A DNA stretch of 64,000 bases from Guptibacillus hwajinpoensis (GTDB lineage Bacteria; Bacillota; Bacilli; Bacillales; Guptibacillaceae): the NCBI RefSeq assembly GCF_029277305.1, contig NZ_CP119526.1, one strand, 5' to 3'. The position numbers and the translations under genes were made by a program. Position 1 is the first letter of the stretch. The number at the start of each line of letters is the position of its first letter. The notes under the pieces are model-generated. The model was not told the DNA's origin, searched no databases, and saw nothing but the letters and a program-made list of their open reading frames with translations. This document shows, piece by piece, positions 58,427 through 64,000 of the stretch.

Positions 58427-58629
58427 ATATGCGTCAATATTTGTCGAACAATGAAGCGGTTTCTTCTTATTATAACGGTTTTCGATGGGGGATAAAATGG
58501 TGGAAGAAGCCTGTCTCTTCTTTCTTTCAAATTGAGTTCATTCAAAGAGGGACTAAATGAGCTTGTTTTGCAGTGTAAAGTCTCTCGTCACTTAAAGAAA
58601 AGAGAAGTGATCAAGATTGAACATAAAAG

Positions 58630-58656
58630 AAAGAAGCAGACAAGGTCTGCTTCTTC
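58630..58656 (-). terminator. Terminator of the PH-domain gene
   Basis: AGAAGCAGAC pairs perfectly with GTCTGCTTCT around AAG; on the minus strand TTTCTTTT follows. Confidence 0.9.
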
Positions 58657-58669
58657 TGTCGGGTATCTT

Positions 58670-59047
58670 CTATCCACAAAGTTCAGCAAGAATCTTTTGA
58701 ACTGAATAGATACTATCATCTTTTTTAAATTGCTTAGAAAAAGTAGGAGTCTGGGAACTAGAAACCCAGATTTTAAGTTCAGCATCAAGATCAAAGTGAC
58801 CGGCTGTTTCGATGCTAAAGTGCGAGATGCTTTTGTATAGAACGGAATGATACTCGATCTTTTTACCTGTCATACCTTGCTTGTCTACAAAGAGCAGACG
58901 CTTGTCAGTAAATACAATTAAATCTCGTACAAGTTTAAATGCTGCATTTACTTCTTCCGTATCAGCTAGAATATTGGAAAGTTCTTTTTTAACATCTTCC
59001 TTATTCATGGTAGAAGCATTTCCCATAAAACCGCTTAGAATGCCCAT
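58670..59047 (-). CDS. Bacterial PH-domain protein (YvbH-like)
   Basis: 125 residues from ATG 59047 (AGGAGG seven bases upstream; an ATG directly before it at 59050 is possible). The sequence FKLVRDLIVFTDKRLLFVDKQGMTGKKIEYHSVLYKSIS then FSIETAGHFDLDAELKIWVSS is the bacterial pleckstrin-homology fold (bPH_1, YvbH/YozO-like). These are cytosolic, form oligomeric rings, and have no settled role. It is flanked on both sides by the 20-base GTGGTG...CCACCC element. Confidence 0.88.
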   Translation of the reverse strand: MGILSGFMGNASTMNKEDVKKELSNILADTEEVNAAFKLVRDLIVFTDKRLLFVDKQGMTGKKIEYHSVLYKSISHFSIETAGHFDLDAELKIWVSSSQTPTFSKQFKKDDSIYSVQKILAELCG

Positions 59048-59099
59048 CATAATTCCTCCTCTACATGTGAACTGCTTACTATCTATTATTCTATCATAC

Positions 59100-59119
59100 G
59101 TGGTGCCTGTCACCACCCG
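59100..59119. repeat. GTGGTGCCTGTCACCACCCG element, copy 2
   Basis: Exact match to 58407-58426, 693 bases away, flanking the PH-domain gene. It lies just before the gene's ribosome site, so again in a promoter region. Confidence 0.75.
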
Positions 59120-59262
59120 GTTTAGCTCGACTTGTGTCGACCGATTTCTAGAATGTATTGAAAGATTAAGCATACGTTTTCAATGATGCCAATGATAGAA
59201 TAAATGCAATTAATCGCATCATTCTAGAGAGCGTATTACTCTCACATTTAGGAGGGAAGCAC

Positions 59263-60072
59263 ATGCCAATTGTGAACCTGGATCACAACGTAGAGCTCTA
59301 TTATGAGGATGTAGGAATGGGTTCGCCAGTTATCTTTATTCATGGTGTATGGATGAGTAGTCGCTTTTTTAAAAAGCAAATGCCTTACTTCAGGCAGAAG
59401 TATCGAGCTATTTCTTTAGATTTAAGAGGACACGGTCAATCTTCCCATGTCCAGTCAGGACATACCGTTGCGAATTACGCTCGTGACTTAAACGATTTTA
59501 TGAAGAAGCTCCAGCTCAAGGATGTTACTTTAGTGGGGTGGTCAATGGGTGCATTTGTCATATGGGAATACTTGAACCAATTCGGTGAAGATAATGTTAA
59601 AGGAACCGTCATTGTTGACGAGCTGGCAACTGATTTCAAATGGCCAGATTTTGAAATAGGCGCATTCGATCTTCCTGCACTAACGGGGATGATGCGTGAT
59701 ATCCAAACCGATCAAACCGGACTTCTTAAGGGATTCATTCCACTAATGTTTAAAGAAGAGTTACCTGAAGCTGATCTCGAATGGATGCTTGACGAGACGA
59801 CAAAACTTCCTTCTTCCATAGCAAGTGCAATCCTATTCGATCAGTCTATTGTAGATTGTCGCCCTTATTTGAATAGCATTACCATTCCAACGTTATTGTG
59901 TTTTGGAAAAGAGGAGAAGCTCATCCCAGTAGCTGCAGGCGAGCACTTGCGTAATGAAATTCCTAATGCAAAATTAGAAGTGTTTGAGGAAAGCTGTCAT
60001 TGTCCATTTCTAGAAGAACCGGATCGATTTAACAGCGTTGTTGATGAGTTTGTGAAGTCTCTTCATAAATAA
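59263..60072 (+). CDS. Alpha/beta hydrolase
   Basis: 269 residues, ATG 59263 with GGAGGG upstream. Cytosolic serine hydrolase: oxyanion region VIFIHGVWMSSRFF (about 24-37), DLRGHGQSSH, nucleophile elbow LVGWSMGAFVIWEYL (about 91-105, Ser94), an acid in FGKEEKLIPV, and the histidine in EESCHCPFLEEPDRF near the C-terminus. General pattern of epoxide-hydrolase/haloperoxidase-like proteins. The unusual CHCP around the catalytic histidine is worth noting. Substrate unknown. A weak hairpin (GGCAAGT...ACTTGCC, 60094-60117) follows. Confidence 0.9.
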   Translation: MPIVNLDHNVELYYEDVGMGSPVIFIHGVWMSSRFFKKQMPYFRQKYRAISLDLRGHGQSSHVQSGHTVANYARDLNDFMKKLQLKDVTLVGWSMGAFVIWEYLNQFGEDNVKGTVIVDELATDFKWPDFEIGAFDLPALTGMMRDIQTDQTGLLKGFIPLMFKEELPEADLEWMLDETTKLPSSIASAILFDQSIVDCRPYLNSITIPTLLCFGKEEKLIPVAAGEHLRNEIPNAKLEVFEESCHCPFLEEPDRFNSVVDEFVKSLHK

Positions 60073-60161
60073 TTAATGGGTTAAAAAAGAGAGGCAAGTG
60101 CATGCGTGTACTTGCCTAATTTCATTCCAATAAAATATTTTGAAAATTATCAAAAAGGGTA

Positions 60162-60212
60162 TTGATTATACAAAAATTGTGGGCTATAATAACTTCAACG
60201 AAAGCGCTTTCG
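60162..60212 (+). promoter_or_regulatory. Promoter and self-operator of the LacI-family regulator
   Basis: -35 TTGATT (60162-60167), 17-base spacer, perfect -10 TATAAT (60185-60190). Just past the predicted start lies CGAAAGCGCTTTCG (60199-60212), a perfect palindrome of the LacI/GalR type. The regulator would therefore limit its own synthesis. Confidence 0.88.
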
Positions 60213-60229
60213 ATCCAGAGGAGACCACG

Positions 60230-61243
60230 ATGATTACAATCTATGATTTAGCCAAAAAAACTGGATTTTCGAGTACTACTGTTTCAAAAGCTCTTAATAA
60301 TTATCCCGATGTTAGTAAGAAAACAAAGCAGGCAATTATTGATACAGCTGCCGAAATGGGTTACTTGCCAAATGCTCATGCACAATCTCTTTCAACTAAG
60401 AAGTCTTGGACAATAGGCGTTATGTTTTCGGAATCAAATGGAGTAGGGATGAAGCATCCATTCTTTAGTGGTGTTATTGAAAGCTTTCGCAAGCACGCTG
60501 AGAAGGAAGGGTATGATTTAATACTAGCATCCCGAAATCTTCGGAACAGAGGTACAAGCTACCTTGAACACTTCTTGTATCGTGGAGTTGATGGGATCAT
60601 GGTCATTTGTTCAGACCCAAAAGATCCACAGGTTCAGGAAATGATCAATAGTAGCATTCCTATCGTTGTTATTGATATGAGCAATCAGGAATGTAGCGTT
60701 GTCTTTTCGGATAACCTTTCTGGTGGTGAACTTGCGATTAACTACCTTTATTCTCTAGGGCATACCAAAATTGCTCATATCGCAGGAGATCATACTATTT
60801 ATGCAGGAAAGATTCGAATTAAAGGCTACATGGATGCTATGAAAAAAAGAGAATTGCCAGTACGTGATGGCTATCTCGTGAATGGCGGACTATTCTCTAT
60901 CCAAGATGGTGCGTTAGCAATGGAGAAGCTGTTAGACTTAGCTGATCCTCCAACCGCAGTCTTTGTTGCTGGAGACCATATGGCAATAGGAGCTATGGAA
61001 ACAGCTAAAGCAAGAGGGTATAGAATACCTGAAGATCTATCAATCATCGGCTATGATGATATTGAAATGGCTAGTTATGTGACACCGAAACTAACGACGA
61101 TCAAGCAGGACACTGATCAAATCGGTGTTCGAGCAACGCAGCTTCTAATGAAGCAAATTATACAAAAGAAGAAGATTGTTACCGAGGAGATCATTCCAGT
61201 TACGTTAATGGAAAGAGAATCTTGTACTCGCTTAATAAAATAA
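60230..61243 (+). CDS. LacI-family transcriptional regulator of a sugar importer
   Basis: 337 residues from ATG 60230 (AGAGGAG upstream); the earlier in-frame ATG at 60140 would place the promoter inside the gene. N-terminal LacI helix-turn-helix: MITIYDLAKKTGFSSTTVSK, hinge helix NAHAQSLSTKKSWTIGVMF. The rest is the periplasmic-binding-protein-like effector domain (FFSGVIESFRKHAEKEGYDL, IAHIAGDHTIYAGKIRIKGY, DLSIIGYDDIEMASYVTPKLTTIKQD). The four palindromes around it match the recognition pattern of the family. Effector sugar unknown; should be the sugar or phosphate handled by the following transporter. Confidence 0.94.
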   Translation: MITIYDLAKKTGFSSTTVSKALNNYPDVSKKTKQAIIDTAAEMGYLPNAHAQSLSTKKSWTIGVMFSESNGVGMKHPFFSGVIESFRKHAEKEGYDLILASRNLRNRGTSYLEHFLYRGVDGIMVICSDPKDPQVQEMINSSIPIVVIDMSNQECSVVFSDNLSGGELAINYLYSLGHTKIAHIAGDHTIYAGKIRIKGYMDAMKKRELPVRDGYLVNGGLFSIQDGALAMEKLLDLADPPTAVFVAGDHMAIGAMETAKARGYRIPEDLSIIGYDDIEMASYVTPKLTTIKQDTDQIGVRATQLLMKQIIQKKKIVTEEIIPVTLMERESCTRLIK

Positions 61244-61261
61244 AAAATTTTAAGCATTTAA

Positions 61262-61362
61262 GAAACCGCTTTCGTATATCTCGTTCTATATTTTTTTCGG
61301 CTTAATCGAAACCGCTTTCGGTTATATTTTTACCACTGATTCGAAACCGGTTTCGTTACAAT
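61262..61362 (+). promoter_or_regulatory. Three LacI-type operators and -10 before the sugar importer
   Basis: GAAACCGCTTTCG at 61262-61274, CGAAACCGCTTTCGG at 61307-61321 and CGAAACCGGTTTCG at 61342-61355. Centres are 46 and 35 bases apart. A -10 TACAAT at 61357-61362 follows the third, so it sits in the promoter. They resemble the regulator's own operator CGAAAGCGCTTTCG, so repression with looping is likely. They also resemble cre sites but lack the flanking T/A of that consensus. Confidence 0.85.
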
Positions 61363-61398
61363 AATACTATTTTTTCTAATTTGGAAAGGGGCTCACCC

Positions 61399-62718
61399 AT
61401 GAAGAAAGTTGTAGGTCTTATCATGTCACTCGTTCTATTGTTTGGTGTTCTTGCAGGTTGTTCCAACACAGAGACTTCAGGAGATGCAAAAAGTGATAAC
61501 AAAAAAGATGTGGATTTAAAGGTTTGGTCATTCACAGATGAGTTAAAGAAGCCAATTACGACATTTGAAGAAAAGAACGGTGTAAAAGTTGAACTAACAA
61601 TTGTACCAATCGCTGACTACCCAACAAAGCTTAAACCAGTACTTGAAAGTGGCGTAGGTGCACCAGATGTATTTACTGGTGAAATTGCTTTCTTGAAACA
61701 GTGGGTAAATGCAGGGTACTGGGAGAATCTTTCCCAAGAACCATACAACGTAAATGAAGTTGCTGATAATTATGTTCCTTACGTATTTGATTTAGGTAAA
61801 GACGAGCAAGGTGATGTTAGAGCACTATCTTGGCAAACAACGCCTGGTGGTCTTTTCTATAAGCGTAGCATTGCGAAAGAAGTTCTAGGTACGGATGATC
61901 CAAAAGAAATCGGTGAAATGCTTACTTCTATGGATAAAGTATTTGAAGTATCAGAGAAAATGAAAGAAAAAGGCTATCGCATGTTCCCGGATGAAGGTTC
62001 CATTCGCTGGTTCTCTCAAGGCGATGATCCAAAACCATGGGTTAACGAAAACGATGAGCTGAAGTTAACGGATCAGAAAATTGAATTCCTTGATTATGCA
62101 AAGGAACTTCGTGAAAACAGCTACACAGCACTAGCACCAGAATGGTCTCCATCTTGGTTCGAGGCAATGGATAAGCCAATTAAAGTTAAAGAGAACGGTA
62201 AGGAAACAGAAACGGAAGTATTCTCATATGTTCTTCCTACATGGGGACTTCATAGTGTCTTGAAAACGAATGTAGAAGATTCTGTTGGCGATTGGGCTGT
62301 AACAAGTGGACCGAGCCCGTATTTCTGGGGTGGAACATGGTTAGGTGTATACAACAAGTCTGAGAATAAAGAGCTCGCTTATGACTTCGTGAAAATGATG
62401 ACGCAAGATGATGAGTTCCTAACAGACTGGGCGAAAGAAACAGGCGATGTGCTTTCTTACCTGCCAGTTACAAACGAAATTAAAGACGATTTCAGTGATG
62501 AATTCCTAGGTGGCCAAAATAACTATCAATTCTTCCTCGATCAAGCGAAGAGCATTGAGCCAGGTATCGTAACAAAGTACGACCAGCAGCTTGATACGTT
62601 CTACGGAAATGCGGTTCAAGAGTATGTTGATGGTAAGAAATCCAAAGACGAAGCAATTGCTGAATTCTATAAAAAAGCACAGAATGCTTACCCTGAATTG
62701 AAAGTACCAAAGAAGTAA
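61399..62718 (+). CDS. Sugar ABC transporter substrate-binding lipoprotein
   Basis: 439 residues from ATG 61399 (GAAAGGGG upstream; an in-frame TTG at 61381 precedes that site). Lipobox GVLAGC places the lipidated cysteine at residue 21 of MKKVVGLIMSLVLLFGVLAG. The mature part is a family 1 extracellular solute-binding fold: DLKVWSFTDELKKPITTFEEK, DVFTGEIAFLKQWVNAGYWENL, WQTTPGGLFYKRSIAKEVLG and a Trp-rich PSPYFWGGTWLGVYNKS, which probably stacks on sugar rings. First gene of an importer with two permeases; no ATPase gene is in the window. Confidence 0.93.
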   Translation: MKKVVGLIMSLVLLFGVLAGCSNTETSGDAKSDNKKDVDLKVWSFTDELKKPITTFEEKNGVKVELTIVPIADYPTKLKPVLESGVGAPDVFTGEIAFLKQWVNAGYWENLSQEPYNVNEVADNYVPYVFDLGKDEQGDVRALSWQTTPGGLFYKRSIAKEVLGTDDPKEIGEMLTSMDKVFEVSEKMKEKGYRMFPDEGSIRWFSQGDDPKPWVNENDELKLTDQKIEFLDYAKELRENSYTALAPEWSPSWFEAMDKPIKVKENGKETETEVFSYVLPTWGLHSVLKTNVEDSVGDWAVTSGPSPYFWGGTWLGVYNKSENKELAYDFVKMMTQDDEFLTDWAKETGDVLSYLPVTNEIKDDFSDEFLGGQNNYQFFLDQAKSIEPGIVTKYDQQLDTFYGNAVQEYVDGKKSKDEAIAEFYKKAQNAYPELKVPKK

Positions 62719-62727
62719 CCAATGTGA

Positions 62728-62751
62728 GCGGTGTAAGTATTCTTATACCGC
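62728..62751 (+). terminator. Intercistronic hairpin after the binding-protein gene
   Basis: GCGGTGTAAG pairs with CTTATACCGC (one wobble) around TATT. There is no T run, so it probably protects or partially terminates the message to keep the binding protein more abundant than the permeases, as in other sugar importers. Confidence 0.6.
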
Positions 62752-62778
62752 TTATCTTATTTTGAGAGGAGCGATGAG

Positions 62779-63678
62779 ATGAAGAACCTTAACAACTACG
62801 GCTATGCCTTTATAGCTCCGTTTTGGATCATCTTTCTCATATTTAATATTTATCCGGTTGGACTAACTTTTTATTATAGCTTTACCAACTACAGTGGAAG
62901 CGGAACAGCTGAAGTCGTTGGATTCGCGAATTATCAGCGTTTGATTGCAGACTCTTATTTTGTTGAAGCGTTTTTTAACACCTGGAAAATCTGGGGCGTT
63001 AACTTTGGGCTACAAATTGTTATTGCACTTATACTTGCAGCCATTTTCTCTGATATGCGCGTAAAAATGAAAGGTCTTTCCTTCTTCCGATCGATCTTTT
63101 ATCTTCCTAACTTGATTACAGTAAGCTCTGTTGCACTGTTGTTTGGTATCCTACTTGATTGGCAACACGGATCTTTAAATATGGTCTTGATGAATATTGG
63201 TATCATCTCACAGCCGATTAACTGGCTGAATGAACCTGCTTCTGCTCAGTTATCTGTTTCACTGATTCTGACATGGATGTGGTTCGGCCATTCATTCATC
63301 GTTGTAATGGCAGGTGTTTCTGGAATTTCAACTGACTTCTATGAAGCAGCATTGATTGACGGTGCGAACCGCTGGCAAACTTTTACGAAGATTACGCTGC
63401 CGTTGTTAAAGCCGATTCTCCTCTACATTATGATTACTTCTTTAATTGGTGGCCTTCAGCTATTCGACCTACCAATGCTTCTAACAGATGGTATTGGCTC
63501 ACCGGATGGTTCACTAAATACAATGGTGCTTTACTTGTACAATCAGGCATTTAAGTACAACAACTATGGTTATGCTGCTGCTGTTGCATATGGTTTGTTC
63601 ATTATTACGGTTATTTTCTCAGCAATCGTATTCAAATCAATGTATGGTAACGAGCGTAAACAAGCGAGGCGGGTGTAA
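62779..63678 (+). CDS. Sugar ABC transporter permease (MalF/UgpA type)
   Basis: 299 residues, six membrane spans, RBS GAGAGGAG before ATG 62779. The short N-terminus (NNYGYAFIAPFWIIFLIFNI) and the EAA loop EAALIDGANRWQTFTKITLPLLKP (about 193-216) are diagnostic of the binding-protein-dependent transporter inner-membrane component. The EAA loop docks on the ATPase. The spans near residues 65-125 contain the family's conserved coupling region. It precedes a second permease by three bases. Sugar unknown. Confidence 0.95.
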   Translation: MKNLNNYGYAFIAPFWIIFLIFNIYPVGLTFYYSFTNYSGSGTAEVVGFANYQRLIADSYFVEAFFNTWKIWGVNFGLQIVIALILAAIFSDMRVKMKGLSFFRSIFYLPNLITVSSVALLFGILLDWQHGSLNMVLMNIGIISQPINWLNEPASAQLSVSLILTWMWFGHSFIVVMAGVSGISTDFYEAALIDGANRWQTFTKITLPLLKPILLYIMITSLIGGLQLFDLPMLLTDGIGSPDGSLNTMVLYLYNQAFKYNNYGYAAAVAYGLFIITVIFSAIVFKSMYGNERKQARRV

Positions 63679-63681
63679 ATC

Positions 63682-64000
63682 ATGATGGATAGAACTGAAA
63701 TTGAAAACAATGTAACGCCTGAGAAACTGAGCAAAAGGACTCTAGTACCTCAAGAATCAAAAACGAAAAAGCGTCGATCCCTAATAAAGGGGATTATCTA
63801 TGCATTACTGATCCTTACAGCGGTTATCTGTTTTATCCCGTTCCTTATGATGCTTGTGAATGCGACTCGTTCAAATGATGCCATCCTAACAGGATTTACA
63901 CTAATTCCAGGTACAGCACTAATGGAGAATTACCGTACAATGATGGAATACGTAAACATCTGGAATGGTTTTAAAAACAGCTTAATTATTTCAGTTCTTG
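63682..64000 (+). CDS. Sugar ABC transporter permease (MalG type), partial
   Basis: First 106 residues visible; continues past the right edge. It starts at ATG 63682 (or the next ATG at 63685), three bases after the previous stop, with GAGGCGGG upstream. A polar, basic N-terminus (about 1-38, with KTKKRRSLIK) precedes the first membrane span (GIIYALLILTAVICFIPFLMM), then NATRSNDAILTGFTLIPGTA and the beginning of the conserved NxxxxW..NS.I segment (WNGFKNSLIIS), typical of MalG-type subunits. The EAA loop lies outside the window. Confidence 0.9.
   Translation, partial: MMDRTEIENNVTPEKLSKRTLVPQESKTKKRRSLIKGIIYALLILTAVICFIPFLMMLVNATRSNDAILTGFTLIPGTALMENYRTMMEYVNIWNGFKNSLIISVL

Noticed and set aside
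61262..61355. CcpA cre sites before the sugar importer
   Set aside because: The palindromes resemble cre but lack the outer TG/CA of the consensus and match the operator at the LacI-family gene itself better.

Overview
The window reads as chromosomal DNA from a low-to-moderate GC, endospore-forming Firmicute of the family Bacillaceae. The evidence is gene order: yebE-yebG-purEKBCSQLFMNHD, then yerA-yerC-pcrB-pcrA-ligA-camS, a proline symporter, gatCAB, dgkB and rlmCD follow each other almost as in the corresponding part of the Bacillus subtilis chromosome. DesK/DesR/Des, a GerPA/GerPF-like germination protein, a YjcZ-type small sporulation protein and a DUF3231 protein support this. Genus-level placement is not possible from sequence alone.

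Layout. 1-1452: edge of an Hsp20-family gene, a MITE-like repeat, yebE and yebG. 1453-14547: a complete twelve-gene purine operon behind paired PurBoxes and a guanine-type purine riboswitch with terminator. 14395-23918: small membrane proteins, a YerA-type deaminase, YerC, two unusual repeat arrays, then pcrB and an SOS-box-controlled pcrA-ligA-camS unit. 23933-33485: a zinc-binding lipoprotein gene under two Zur-like boxes, a symporter with a 34-residue partner protein, gatCAB, dgkB and rlmCD. 33486-35303: an AT-rich accessory island with a decayed serine-recombinase tail, a 65-residue membrane protein and an unrecognised protein with a PUA/EVE-like (Mrr N-terminal-like) domain and one membrane span. 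35480-49515: katG with a PerR-like box, HAD phosphatase, aldehyde dehydrogenase, an NAD(P)-binding protein, DUF3231, lipoprotein, the Des cold-membrane system, PAP2 phosphatase, a lone hexulose-phosphate isomerase and an esterase. 49602-54110: germination protein, lctP-ldh behind two Rex boxes, a small coat-like protein and a nucleotidyltransferase. 54109-59119: cstA with a cre site, next to a LytS/LytT-type two-component system and a PH-domain protein. 59263-64000: hydrolase, then a LacI regulator and a sugar ABC importer with four matching operators.

Much of the window can be read as sensor-plus-target units: purines (PurR, guanine), DNA damage (LexA), zinc (Zur), peroxide (PerR), NADH (Rex), carbon catabolite state (CcpA) and membrane fluidity (DesKR). 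These operator assignments rest on matches to published consensus sequences and on position relative to promoters, not on experiments.

The least explained parts are (a) two intergenic arrays, each of five 10-base cores repeated every 20 bases but with different cores; (b) 2.5 tandem copies of a 120-base repeat whose 95-base hairpins differ in sequence but keep pairing; (c) three copies of a MITE-like element, one carrying an extra nested hairpin; and (d) the 33.5-35.3 kb island with its possible two-gene membrane/defence module.
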